Positions 8,365 through 16,953 of a stretch of DNA of 64,000 nucleotides are shown one piece after another (positions within the stretch are counted from its first letter, which is position 1; each line of letters starts with the position of its first letter). The notes under the pieces were generated by a model. The model was not told the origin of the DNA. It saw nothing but the letters and a program-made list of their open reading frames with translations, and did no database searches. The translations under genes were made by a program, and so were the position numbers. This DNA is from Fibrella aquatilis (lineage in GTDB: Bacteria; Bacteroidota; Bacteroidia; Cytophagales; Spirosomataceae), in the NCBI RefSeq assembly GCF_017353255.1, contig NZ_JAFMYU010000013.1:1-64000 (forward strand). Direction: 5' to 3'.

Positions 8365-8982
8365 TTACCAGTTACCGGCTTCCATGATGACGCCCTGTTG
8401 GTCGTCGTTGCCGAAGTACACACGAAGGGCGGGTTTGCCCTTGCTGTTGGTGGTTTTCTCGTAGCGTACCGAGAAGGTGGACCGCTGCAATTCACTCTCC
8501 TTGGCCGCCCGCTTAAAGTCTTTGTCGGGCGTACAACTGTATTCGCCTCGTTGCGTGCCTTCCGTGGGTGTCAGCGAAATGGACTGATCGGCTTCGTTGA
8601 ATTTGGCTTTGCCCTTGAAGTAGGAGTACGCTCCGGTGCGGCAACTATAGTACGTCGTGAAGTTCATCACGTACATCTCGTAGGCCCCGTTGGGTCCAAA
8701 ATTGAAGGCAATCGACTGTTCGTAGGCACTGCCGTTGTAGGTGCCCCCCGTGCCCCAGAAACTGCTGGGCGAAAAGGTGCCGTAACTCCATTTCCCACCC
8801 ACGCCACTGGGTGGAGGAGATTGTTTATCCGGGTCAATGCTGTCAGCCGATTTGGTGCAGGCCAGGCTGACCGTGGTGACAAGTCCTAGCAACAGTACAT
8901 AACGCAACGCGACAGACCGGCGGGTAGACCGAGAGCCAACTAAGCCTGAACACAGGCTTATAAGCGGGATTCTACTTTTCAT
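8365..8982 (-). CDS. Hypothetical lipoprotein
   Basis: A 205-aa protein counted from ATG 8982; the longer reading frame back to 9168 adds 62 residues without signal-peptide character and is rejected. The N-terminus has a long charged and hydrophobic leader ending in the lipobox SLAC. The mature part is rich in Tyr, Gly and Ser with aromatic strands (WSYGTFSPSSFWGTGGTY), probably a lipocalin-like or other small beta fold. Family not recognised. It is the first gene of the minus-strand envelope run reaching down to 5143. Confidence 0.7.
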   Translation of the reverse strand: MKSRIPLISLCSGLVGSRSTRRSVALRYVLLLGLVTTVSLACTKSADSIDPDKQSPPPSGVGGKWSYGTFSPSSFWGTGGTYNGSAYEQSIAFNFGPNGAYEMYVMNFTTYYSCRTGAYSYFKGKAKFNEADQSISLTPTEGTQRGEYSCTPDKDFKRAAKESELQRSTFSVRYEKTTNSKGKPALRVYFGNDDQQGVIMEAGNW

Positions 8983-9200
8983 GGATGATGTGATTTTTGT
9001 GGTTACTAATGAAAATTCAGGCCTCACGGGGATGCGCCTCCCCCTGACGACAGCACAAACGTAGCCCGCCCTGACCGGGAGCAGAAGTTGATCCGAGCAC
9101 AGTTGAGGATTTGGAGGGTCGAACCAGCAAAAGCAGGTGCCGAGCGTTGACGTGTCCTGTAGTGCCAATCCGAGTGCGAGCTACGAGAGCGCTAGCCGAC

Positions 9201-9601
9201 TTATAGGTTCCAGTTAGCCTGTACGATGTGCCGCTCTGCATGAACCACCAGAAAGGCAAGCAGGTCGCCCGGTGGCAAGCGCATCCAGGGCGCAACAGAC
9301 AAGGGAATCCTGACGGCTTTCAGGTCCTTTCGTTGGCATCCCGCAAGAGACTAAGTAGTTCTTCTTGCTGGTTAATAAACTCGGCCACTACCTGGTATAC
9401 GGGTACTGATTGGTCGGGTTGATGCTGCCGGGCGGCTTTGAATTTCGCCCGTCCCGTTAAGGGGTTCATGAGTTTCGTCAGGTAAGCGGATAGTAAGGTC
9501 TTCTCATCCAAGTTCTGAAACGTCTGGATGGCCTGTAGAATATGGCACTCGACCTGCTATTCCAACCCGGCGAGCGAGACTGCTAGATCAACAGATTTCA
9601 T
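9201..9601 (-). pseudogene. Broken DinB-superfamily gene
   Basis: Reading the minus strand from ATG 9601 gives MKSVDLAVSLAGLE, then an in-frame TAG at codon 15. The frame resumes with VECHILQAIQTFQNLDEKTLL and continues to DANER, where one base is missing near 9322. The next frame continues with DLKAVRIPLSVAPWMRLPPGDLLAF and LVVHAERHIVQANWNL, ending at 9201-9203. The ending VVHAERHIVQ is typical of DinB-like four-helix metal-dependent enzymes. Total 401 bp, one short of 134 codons. The start overlaps the DUF4345 stop codon (TAATG), so the two were once translationally coupled. One nonsense plus one frameshift argue for decay rather than sequencing error. Confidence 0.8.
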
Positions 9602-10017
9602 TAAGCCGACAACGTAGCACTGGCCTTGCGGTTTGCCCACAGCAGCAAGAGGGCAATCAAACAGAAAACCGACTCGATAACCAGCCATTGCTGGCCAAAC
9701 GCGCCCAATGGCCCTTCAGACAGCGTCGTGATGATCCGCGACAGAGCGTAGAACCCCCACAGAAGGCTCAGAAATGCCAGCCCCTTCGGCACGTCGCGCA
9801 GCATCAGGTACAGCAGGCTGATAAACAGGGTCAGGCCAACACCCCCGTACACGCCCCGAATGGAACTGAATGCGTCGGTATTGGACAGGCGGACCTGCAC
9901 TAAGTCCATTACGGACTGTGGATTGGAAAAAGCCATCAGGCTGACCGACAGCAGAGCCAGGGCCGATAGCAGGATGAAACTTTGCCCGGCCCGTTTGGCA
10001 ATACGGTTGATTTTCAT
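9601..10017 (-). CDS. DUF4345-like membrane protein
   Basis: A 138-aa protein counted from ATG 10017 (a start at 10047 adds ten polar residues). Four transmembrane helices are visible: SFILLSALALLSVSLMAF, VGLTLFISLLYLML, LAFLSLLWGFYALSR and VIESVFCLIALLLLW. This size and topology, with the extracytoplasmic RGVYGG motif after helix 1, fit the DUF4345 family of inner-membrane proteins of unknown function. Its stop overlaps the start of the broken DinB gene. The Crp/Fnr gene upstream is on the same strand. Confidence 0.65.
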   Translation of the reverse strand: MKINRIAKRAGQSFILLSALALLSVSLMAFSNPQSVMDLVQVRLSNTDAFSSIRGVYGGVGLTLFISLLYLMLRDVPKGLAFLSLLWGFYALSRIITTLSEGPLGAFGQQWLVIESVFCLIALLLLWANRKASATLSA

Positions 10018-10093
10018 GCTCTTGACAGTTGTTTTAGTACGGGACAAAATTGCGGCGTCCGCCCTCGCCCGTTGTTGGTATTTGCCAAGATTA

Positions 10094-10672
10094 TCAGCCC
10101 TTCACGCTGTTGATCAGTTTACTGAAGTTTGTCGGGTCCACGCCAATGTAATTGGCCAAGTATTTATGGGGCACTACCTGTAGGATATGGGGACTGCGCC
10201 GAAGCAGCGTGCGGAATTTTTCCGTTGAGGAGTAGCATTGCAGTTCTACCAACCGTTCGAGCACGCCCGACAGTGCCTGCGTAATGCCCAGTCGAATCAT
10301 GGTTTCCACCGCCGGGTGCTGCTGCATGACGGCCTGTAAGTCAGTAAAGGAAGCCCGCAAAAACACGGAGGGGGTCAAGGTTTCGTAAAAGTAGCGGGCG
10401 GGTTGTTGCAGCATCAGGGCATCGACCACCCCGCCGAAGGAAGGCGCATACGTGAAAACGAGCGTTGCTTCCCGGCCCTGCTCGTCCAGGTAGTACACAC
10501 GCTGAACGCCCTCCGCTACGAAATACAGATAGTGTTCCCGCTCACCGGCCACCGTCAGCAGGGTCTTGCGTTTGGCTGAGAATGGCTGCCAGATGCGGAC
10601 AAAGTCGTCCCAAGCCAGATTGGGAAGAGGATGAAGTGCATCAACGAGTTGTTTTAATTGATGTGTAGGCAT
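10094..10672 (-). CDS. Crp/Fnr family transcriptional regulator
   Basis: A 192-aa regulator. Residues 20-110 form a cyclic-nucleotide-binding beta-roll (KTLLTVAGEREHYLYFVAEGVQRVYY, then a strand with GREATLVFTY). The C-terminal helices (FRTLLRRSPHILQVVPHKYLANYIGVDPTNFSKLIN) form the winged HTH. This matches the short Bacteroidota Crp/Fnr proteins that often control small neighbouring membrane or DinB-like genes, so the DUF4345 and DinB genes downstream are plausible targets. Key phosphate-binding Arg residues of true CRP are not evident, so cAMP binding is uncertain. Confidence 0.85.
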   Translation of the reverse strand: MPTHQLKQLVDALHPLPNLAWDDFVRIWQPFSAKRKTLLTVAGEREHYLYFVAEGVQRVYYLDEQGREATLVFTYAPSFGGVVDALMLQQPARYFYETLTPSVFLRASFTDLQAVMQQHPAVETMIRLGITQALSGVLERLVELQCYSSTEKFRTLLRRSPHILQVVPHKYLANYIGVDPTNFSKLINSVKG

Positions 10673-10691
10673 GTTGGCGGCAACGGTTGAA

Positions 10692-11486
10692 TCACTTACC
10701 CATCCATTCTTTGAAGGGCGTGAGTTTTTCGCGGCTGACGACCACCTCCTTGTCGGTGCCTGGTTTGAGTTTCAGGGCCAGGCGGTTGCCAAAGTACGTC
10801 TGCACCTGATCGACGCTGCCAATCGACACCAGGAACGAGCGGCTCACCCGGAAAAAGTGGGCGGGGTCCAGCATGGCTTCTACTTCGTCGAGGCTGTAAT
10901 CGACGATCATTTTACGCCCGTCGAGCGTCTGAAGCTGATTCAGGCGGTTGTCGGTAAAGAAATACGCAATCTGGTGGGTTTCAATCGACAGCAGTTTGTT
11001 GACGTACTGTACCAGAAACCGTTGCCGGTAGGCTTTGGGTTGAAGCTGTTTCTGCAATTCCTGCACCAGCAGCCGCACCGTTTCTGATGCTTCGACGCCC
11101 GTTGGCATTTTGGCCGCTTTCTGACCCAAAAACTTGTCGAGCGCGGCCCGCAGTTCATCTTTCTGAACCGGCTTGAGCAGGTAGTCGATGCTGTTAACTT
11201 TAAACGCCTTGAGCGCGTACTCGTCGTAAGAAGTGGTAAAAATGACCGGAACGTTCACGGGGATTTGCTCGAAAATCTGAAAGCTCTGACCATCGGCCAG
11301 TTCGATGTCCATCAGAATCAGGTCGGGCGAGGTTGGGTGGCCGGTGCCGTAGGTACGCAGCCAGCTAACCGTTTCCCCAACGCTACTGGTAACGGCCACA
11401 ACCGTTGCATCGGGTTCGACAGCCTCCAGCGTTTTGGTCAGCTTTTTAGCCGCGATGTCTTCGTCTTCAACAAGCAGGATATTCAC
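10692..11486 (-). CDS. LytTR family response regulator
   Basis: A 264-aa response regulator. The N-terminal receiver has the acidic pair EDED near residue 8, the phosphoacceptor Asp in LILMDIELADG, Thr/Ser in FTTSYDEYAL and Lys in LLKPVQ. The C-terminal LytTR DNA-binding domain shows ETHQIAYFFTDNRLNQL and HFFRVSRSFLVSI, the typical strands. It is encoded 20 bp downstream of its sensor kinase on the same strand, so both form a two-component system in which phosphorylation changes promoter binding. Confidence 0.92.
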   Translation of the reverse strand: MNILLVEDEDIAAKKLTKTLEAVEPDATVVAVTSSVGETVSWLRTYGTGHPTSPDLILMDIELADGQSFQIFEQIPVNVPVIFTTSYDEYALKAFKVNSIDYLLKPVQKDELRAALDKFLGQKAAKMPTGVEASETVRLLVQELQKQLQPKAYRQRFLVQYVNKLLSIETHQIAYFFTDNRLNQLQTLDGRKMIVDYSLDEVEAMLDPAHFFRVSRSFLVSIGSVDQVQTYFGNRLALKLKPGTDKEVVVSREKLTPFKEWMGK

Positions 11487-11506
11487 GGGTCAGACGTCTG
11501 GGTGGT

Positions 11507-12628
11507 TTATAGACGGGCAGCAATACTACCCGATGTGATTAGGGGAAAGGAGACAATAAACTGGTCGGCGGTCTCTTGAACTTGCACGTCGCCCTGACCC
11601 AGCAGCCGAAATTTGGTAGCGATGTTATGCAACCCAACTCGTGTGGAAGGCATTTGATGCGGCTTTCTCTGGAGGTTATTCTTCACGGTCATCAACGCAT
11701 CCGGCCCCGTCGAAATATCGACCCGTAGCGGCTGGTTTTTGTCAATAACATTGTGTTTAACCGCGTTTTCGAGTAACAGTTGCAGGGTCAGCGAAGGCAG
11801 CAGATAGGTGTCGAACGATGTAGACACGGCAATGTTGAGGTGCAGGCTATTGCCGTAGCGGGTTTTCAGCAGGTGGAAATACGAGCGTATGAACTGGAGT
11901 TCGGTAGCCAGATCGGTCAGTTCGTGCTCATTAGCCCGTAGCAGGTAGCGATACACTTTGCATAGTTCATTCAGAAACTCTTCGGCCCGTTCGGTGTCGT
12001 CGCCAATCAGGTACGACAGCGTATTGAGACTATTGAACAGGAAGTGCGGATTGACCTGCTGCTTCAGGCTATCCAACTGCGTTTGCAAATTCTCTTTTTT
12101 AAGGGCTTCAGTTTCCCGCTCCGATTTGAGCAACCGGTTAAAATAATAGACTGCTTCCTGCATCCCGATGGTGAAGCCGCTGAATACTAATGCGCCCGAT
12201 GCCATCAACGCGCCCACTGCCACCAAAGCCCCCATGTTGACATTCGCTGTGAAAACCTGTGTGCCGAGTAGCTTAGACCCTTGATTCCCTGCCCAGAAAT
12301 CGAAAAATGTATCGACCAGAAAAATCAAAAAGATTGTCAGCCAACACAGGGGTAGGAGGAGCAGAATTCGTGTACGGGTCTGGGACAGGTGCGGGTATCG
12401 TCGTTGAAATCGGATGATAATCCAGCGGGGAATTTCCCAACTAAGGGTTATCACAATCAGCGATTCGAGGGCAAGCTTCAGGTTGTTGCTACTCAGAAAA
12501 TGGGAGGTAAAAAGCCCCGACGAGTACAGATCGCGCAGCCACAGCAAGCCAATGCCGCCTACCCTGACCCACCGATCATTGATCTCTTTCACCGCCTGTA
12601 CAAAGTATGAATCCTCTGTGTCAAACAT
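11507..12628 (-). CDS. LytS/YehU-type sensor histidine kinase
   Basis: A 373-aa membrane kinase. Four hydrophobic segments occupy roughly residues 25-190, followed by a coiled linker and the His_kinase domain with NPHFLFNSLNTLSYL, whose His is the phosphorylation site. The C-terminal ATPase has LLLENAVKHNVI (N box) and TRVGLHNI (G box). It phosphorylates the adjacent LytTR regulator. It has no large extracytoplasmic domain, so it probably senses membrane state or a small ligand. It is the last chromosomal gene before the island. Confidence 0.92.
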   Translation of the reverse strand: MFDTEDSYFVQAVKEINDRWVRVGGIGLLWLRDLYSSGLFTSHFLSSNNLKLALESLIVITLSWEIPRWIIIRFQRRYPHLSQTRTRILLLLPLCWLTIFLIFLVDTFFDFWAGNQGSKLLGTQVFTANVNMGALVAVGALMASGALVFSGFTIGMQEAVYYFNRLLKSERETEALKKENLQTQLDSLKQQVNPHFLFNSLNTLSYLIGDDTERAEEFLNELCKVYRYLLRANEHELTDLATELQFIRSYFHLLKTRYGNSLHLNIAVSTSFDTYLLPSLTLQLLLENAVKHNVIDKNQPLRVDISTGPDALMTVKNNLQRKPHQMPSTRVGLHNIATKFRLLGQGDVQVQETADQFIVSFPLITSGSIAARL

Positions 12629-12731
12629 AGGCCCCTAAAGGATGATCTGTATCATGCCACGATGCTGAACTGCGTAAAAACTGTGCTGAACCCGACGAAT
12701 AGCTGTTTCAATTTACGCTGACTTGGAGAAA

Positions 12732-12765
12732 CAAAAAAAGTCCTAAATCATCGCGATTTAGGACT
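12732..12765 (-). terminator. Original tRNA-Asn terminator, now separated from the gene
   Basis: An 11-bp stem (12739-12749 with 12755-12765) followed on the minus strand by a T-run (12732-12738). It sits 10 bp beyond the truncated tRNA-Asn 3' copy, exactly where the terminator of the uninterrupted tRNA gene should be. Island insertion moved it about 46.7 kb from the working tRNA gene. Confidence 0.8.
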
Positions 12766-12774
12766 CTCTTCATT

Positions 12775-12823
12775 TAGCTCCCGAAGCTGGGCTCGAACCA
12801 GCGACCCTCTGATTAACAGTCAG
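12775..12823. repeat. Left attachment repeat (attL), truncated tRNA-Asn
   Basis: 49 bp identical to 59430-59478. It covers the tRNA from the anticodon stem to the 3' end. After position 12823 the match stops, so the D-arm and 5' acceptor strand are missing and this copy cannot make a tRNA. It is the displaced chromosomal 3' end of the target gene. Confidence 0.92.
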
Positions 12824-12934
12824 GACATTTTGACTTGCTAAAATTTACAATTACTTATCATAATACTGATTATCAGACGTATAGATATTTACTTAAGGAA
12901 ATTATTTTTAACTAATTGCTGAAATTTACTAGGT

Positions 12935-12956
12935 TTGTTTAAACCATGTTTAAACC
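12935..12956. repeat. Terminal direct repeat, left copy (GTTTAAACC doublet)
   Basis: 22 bp identical to 59339-59360. It contains GTTTAAACC twice, 11 bp apart. It lies 112 bp inside the left core repeat and 13 bp before the integrase ATG. A TAnnTTTG -7 box (12930-12937) overlaps its left edge, so a protein bound here would also control the integrase promoter. In the circular form both copies would flank the core in the same orientation, as arm-type integrase or excisionase sites do. Confidence 0.7.
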
Positions 12957-12968
12957 GACCAGCTATAA

Positions 12969-14174
12969 ATGGCTTCAATCAAGGTACTTCTATACACGTC
13001 AAAAATGTTAAAAAATGGGGAACACCCCATAATGGTAAGGCTTACCAAGGACCGAAAAACTAAGTACATCTCAGTAGGCCACAGTTGCCCACCCGATCTC
13101 TGGGACCATAAGAAAGACTTACCTAAGCGAAAGCACCCAAACTTTCGTGAGCTTGAAATCAACATCGAACTGAAGAAGACAGAGGCCAAATCGCTCCTAC
13201 TTGGGTTTGAAAACGAACAGAAAGACTTCTCACTCGATGACTTCAAACAGCGGTATCGTGCTCATACTGTCCGAACGTCTGTCTATGACTACATAGACAA
13301 GTTAACTGAAGAACTGAACAAGACTGGCCGAATTGGCTATGCTAATTCTCACAAAGATTTGAAGAGGATTCTGACGCGGTTTCGTGAGAAGGAGTTTTCC
13401 TTTTCAGACATAGATCATGCATTCCTCCGCCGTCTTGAGCAGTTTTTCCGGGAACGCGATATGAACGAAAACGCGATGGGAGTCTACTTTCGCACTTTGC
13501 GAGCCGTGTACAATAAGGCGATGGCTGACGGTTATGTCAAAAAAGGAGACACCCCATTCGATGACTTCAAGGTCTCCAAATTCAAATCCCAAACCAGAAA
13601 GAGGGCCATTTCAAAGGAAGATATTCAGCAGCTAGCTAAGGTAGATATTGCTCCTAGCTTACGCCTTTATGACAGTCGTAATGCCTTCCTATTTAGCTTC
13701 TATTGTTCAGGGATTAACTTCATTGATGTGGCCCATCTAAAATGGGCCAACATTATCAACGGAGAAACGCTGTATTATGAACGGGAGAAAACAGGTGATG
13801 TCTTCACGCTCAAAATTCTGCCTCCTGCTTTGGCCATTTTGGACCACTACCGCAAGTTCAGAACATCTGGCTACATCTTCCCCTATCTGGACGCATCAAT
13901 CTACAAAACACCCGCCACGATCCATCAGCGTATTCAAGAGCGACGCAAAGTCACGAATAAGGACCTCAAGAAGTTAGCGATTATAGTTGGTATAGACCCA
14001 GTTCTAACCACTTACACAGCTCGTCATTCCTTCGCTACAGTGCTTAAGCGAAGCGGAGTGGCTACGGGTAAGATCGCAGAACTAATGGGTCACGAGAGTG
14101 AACGTACTACTCAAGTTTACCTAGATAGCTTTGAGCAAGAGGACCTTCACGACGCTATGTTGAATTTGCTATAG
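12969..14174 (+). CDS. int: Tyrosine recombinase / site-specific integrase
   Basis: A 401-aa integrase of the Bacteroidota phage-integrase type. An N-terminal arm-binding domain (residues 1-95), a SAM-like core-binding domain (about 100-210) and a catalytic domain follow in order. Catalytic residues seen: Arg in YDSRNAFLFSFYCSG, Arg352 in TYTARHSFAT (the first His of the HxxR box is Tyr, as is common in this group), His375 in LMGHES and the nucleophile Tyr384 in TTQVYLDSF. It integrates and, with a directionality factor, excises the island at tRNA-Asn; the HTH protein at 48729 is a candidate factor. The ATG lies just after the GTTTAAACC repeats. Confidence 0.95.
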   Translation: MASIKVLLYTSKMLKNGEHPIMVRLTKDRKTKYISVGHSCPPDLWDHKKDLPKRKHPNFRELEINIELKKTEAKSLLLGFENEQKDFSLDDFKQRYRAHTVRTSVYDYIDKLTEELNKTGRIGYANSHKDLKRILTRFREKEFSFSDIDHAFLRRLEQFFRERDMNENAMGVYFRTLRAVYNKAMADGYVKKGDTPFDDFKVSKFKSQTRKRAISKEDIQQLAKVDIAPSLRLYDSRNAFLFSFYCSGINFIDVAHLKWANIINGETLYYEREKTGDVFTLKILPPALAILDHYRKFRTSGYIFPYLDASIYKTPATIHQRIQERRKVTNKDLKKLAIIVGIDPVLTTYTARHSFATVLKRSGVATGKIAELMGHESERTTQVYLDSFEQEDLHDAMLNLL

Positions 14175-14249
14175 GTATTGTAGACTACAGCAAACTTTAT
14201 GAGATGTGTTATTCTTCTGGCCCGTAGCATGCGGGCATATAATAGACAT

Positions 14250-15223
14250 GTTGCAAAGGTGATAGTCAGCTAACTAGTTAAGTTGAAGTTCCACAGACCA
14301 GCACAAATAAGTAGTGATAACTCATACAAATTTGCCTTGTGTGTACGCAGTCGATCACTTAAATACCGGTAGCGTTTCAAGCCGCCAATTGCGTGTTCGA
14401 TACGAACTCTAGTCGAACTCTTAGTCCGATTCGCTGCCTTTTCTGTTGAGGTCAACTCGCCGCCTTTTGGTTTCTTCTTCGGCTGACTAACTGCCTGACA
14501 GTCATAGTCATTGACTAGGCCCTGATAGCCTAAATCTACCTCAATGGAAAGTTGAGAAAACCAAGGTTGATCGGGTGGGAAATGATACTTTAATTGTCGA
14601 TAATCATAATGTTTTCCTTGCCAGGCTTTGCTCACATAATGAATGTAGCGGTCAGGGGTAGCAATAATTAATAACTTGACGGTATGAGTTTTTTTTACCG
14701 CTGTACATGCCCTGCTGATAGTCTACGTCCTTGGGGCGTTGCGTACGTTGTTCGGTGGCATCGATAAGCAAGGGACCTTTGTCCGAAAAGTAAGCTTTGA
14801 AGCTCTCAGCGTTGTCAAAATGCGTTTTGGGAATATGGCTTGACTGGCTCAAAGCAGTTTTAATGAGGGCAAGTCCGCTGTCCTGATTGCGCTTAGCTGT
14901 CGAGCCATCCATGCCTGTAGCCAGGCCCAACAAATCGAAAGAAAGGCCTGATTTTAAAGAGAATAGCGTAAATAATAGCAGGTCTTCATAGCTGCTCAGG
15001 GCGGGCTCGTCAGGACAATCTTTATGGCGTAGATCAATAGATTGTCCATATAGCTGCTCGTAAGCGGCAGGCAGTAAGGCGAGCAGATTTTGGAATCGTT
15101 TCTGATCAAGCCCGGTAGCTGAGCGCCAATGACGATCTGTTCGTAAGTTAGCCGTTGAGAAATTCATACCACAAAATTAACTCTTTCAAGGAGTTATAAC
15201 GAACTGACTATCACCCCTGCAAC
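14250..15223 (-). mobile_element. IS5-superfamily-like insertion sequence (974 bp)
   Basis: 20-bp imperfect terminal inverted repeats at 14250-14269 and 15204-15223 (18 of 20 match) enclose a single transposase gene. No target duplication is obvious. The transposase reading frame is interrupted at an A8 run. It separates the integrase from the first cargo gene. Confidence 0.8.
14270..15167 (-). pseudogene. DDE transposase (DDE_Tnp_4 type), frameshifted
   Basis: The first part (15167-14652) has an N-terminal HTH-like region and the start of the DDE core (LLIDATEQRTQRP, first Asp). It ends at QGMYSGKK, where a run of eight A at 14689-14696 shifts the frame. The other frame continues directly with THTVKLLIIATPDRYIHYVSKAW, then VDLGYQGL (second Asp) and RVRIEHAIGGLKRYR (Glu), and stops at 14270. 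With seven A the gene would be intact. It is either inactivated by one inserted base or depends on slippage at the A-run. Confidence 0.8.
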
Positions 15224-15455
15224 AACTCTAATGATTGAAATGTCTCTCCGGCGATCACTTACAAAGCCCAATGCGAAGCGTCCAAGAATTGAGGCTAAAA
15301 CTCGAAGCCGCTTACCAGTCCAATAACGTGATCATGTCTATATCTGTCAAGGAGACCCTAACATTGACATGCAACAAAGCTGTTTCAATACTAAAATTAA
15401 TATTGACTTAACTGTTTAAAAAATGACACATTAAAAGTTATAAAATATCTACTCT

Positions 15456-16094
15456 TTATGGTGTGATCTTAGCTAGACCTGGTCTATTACCTTCAAGAGT
15501 AGCTCTTTTAAATATAGATGCATTATTTTTTACCAATGCCTCTATATTTTCATCTGTGAGCTCAGAATCAATTCGTCTGCGCAGCCTATCAAAACTTACC
15601 ATCTGATATCCACGCTGATTTAAGTAGTTTAGAATGGATTTTACTAATGGATCCTCTGAGTTCGTTGATATCTCTTGCGATGCGCTCTCTGCCATTACCA
15701 AACTTTGGTAGCTATCGACCTCGATTTCTTTAATTCTTTCAATTAAAAGATCCCATGGCAGAGTATTAGAAACCCTAAAGTCTAAATGTTGAATGGATTC
15801 CAAACGTGGGTGCATTTGGCATTCAGTGATTTTAAGTGGAATTATTGGTTTTCCTTTGCCGATAGCATAAGCCCACTCATATGTCACGTAAGATGATTCT
15901 GTTGATTGCAAACTTAAAGCCACCAGTACTGCTATACTATTAGATATACCATTTTCAATCCCTTGGCGCCAATCAGTACCGGCAATTAAACTACCTTGGT
16001 CTCTCCATAAGCTAATTCCTGCCTCCGCAAGCTTTATTCCTAATAACTCTGCAAAAAAATAATCTTTGGTTGAATAACTCAGAAAAACAGTCAT
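15456..16094 (-). CDS. TIR domain protein
   Basis: A 212-aa protein. Residues 1-125 are a TIR domain: MTVFLSYSTKDYFFAELL (box 1), LWRDQGSLIAGTDWRQGI, then SSYVTYEWAYAIGKGKPIIPL, whose Glu fits the NADase catalytic Glu. Residues 150-212 are helical and charged without a known domain. Bacterial TIR effectors usually hydrolyse NAD+ or make cyclic ADP-ribose variants after a sensor is triggered. No sensor is encoded with it: it stands alone on the minus strand between an IS and an IS3 remnant, so its sensing partner may have been lost or it may respond to another island product. Confidence 0.85.
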   Translation of the reverse strand: MTVFLSYSTKDYFFAELLGIKLAEAGISLWRDQGSLIAGTDWRQGIENGISNSIAVLVALSLQSTESSYVTYEWAYAIGKGKPIIPLKITECQMHPRLESIQHLDFRVSNTLPWDLLIERIKEIEVDSYQSLVMAESASQEISTNSEDPLVKSILNYLNQRGYQMVSFDRLRRRIDSELTDENIEALVKNNASIFKRATLEGNRPGLAKITP

Positions 16095-16419
16095 ACGGTT
16101 ACGGTTTGGTTGTATGTCAACTTATCATTACGCTGCGAATATCCTTGTGATCATTCTACCAGCCAGTTCATCAAAGCAAGGTAACCATATGTCGACTGCC
16201 GTAATTTAGGCGTATTTGGGCGATGTCTCGAATCAATTTGCGTTGCCCTAAATCGTTGCGTGATTCTGCCTTGTAAAGACAACTTGACAGTAACAAGAAT
16301 AATACCTTATGGCCCCCGGAAACCCAATGGTCGTTCATCAAACTCTGAGCTAATCCTCAACGTTAAGCGGGCCCGCTGGGGCAGCCTCGTTACAAATTTT
16401 TTGAGGATGGCCTGTATCA

Positions 16420-16692
16420 TTACAACCTCTGTTTGTTCGAGATCAGATCAGCGACCAATTGCCTCAACTGCTGGTTCTTATATTCTAACTGGCAGAGCCG
16501 CCGTAGTACAGATACACCTAGGCCGCTGTATTTTTTCTTCCAGTTGTAGAAGTAATCTGCCGCTACGGATGCTTCACTAATGCCCTTCTTGCAGCAAACC
16601 TCCAAGCTGACCTTTCCAGAGTCGGCTTGGCGCAGAGCAAATACGATGACGGCGGCCAACCGTCTGTGCTTCGGTGAATTTTAACTTTTCAT
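16420..16692 (-). pseudogene. IS3-family orfA remnant
   Basis: The minus strand encodes IVFALRQADSG, EVCCKKGISEAS, YFYNWKKKYSGLG and LRRLCQLEYKNQQLRQLVADL, the recognisable HTH and leucine-zipper of an IS3-type orfA. The start (KLKFTEAQ near 16684) is in another frame. Two short inserted stretches (about 15 nt each, near 16650 and in the HTH loop) break the normal spacing, and no orfB follows. The upstream plus-strand 16260-16419 stretch is also without a gene. A decayed insertion. Confidence 0.7.
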
Positions 16693-16953
16693 GTGCGACT
16701 GCTTGGTTAGTGAAGTGTGAAAAAGCGCCCGAACTCTCAACTTTATAATAGTCCGGTTTAATGGGGACAGCTCAAATCATTAAGATCTTACTCGAAAATA
16801 AAGAGATAATCAACCTCATTTGAGTATACGGTAAACTAAGGCACGGTATCTCCTTGTAGTTTTGATCATTCAGTTGATGGAGTTGAAGAAGATCTTAAAA
16901 TCGGTTGTTAGCCAGGAACAGTTTAGACGAAACGGTAGCCCCTTCCATTCCAT
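16693..16953. other. Intergenic stretch before the conflict gene array
   Basis: About 260 bp, AT-rich, between the IS3 remnant and the DUF4062 gene. It should hold the promoter of the plus-strand array. No clear TTG-N19-TAnnTTTG promoter, repeat or RNA gene was seen. Confidence 0.4.

Noticed and set aside
8983-9168. N-terminal extension of the lipoprotein gene ending at 8365
   Set aside because: Adds 62 residues before a good lipoprotein signal that starts at ATG 8982; no homology-like content.
12775-12823. Second tRNA-Asn gene at the left end of the island
   Set aside because: Only the 3' half is present; D-arm and 5' acceptor strand are missing, so it is an attachment-site remnant.
16260-16580. 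106-aa plus-strand ORF opposite the IS3 remnant
   Set aside because: Second half is antisense to the recognisable IS3 orfA; no family resemblance.
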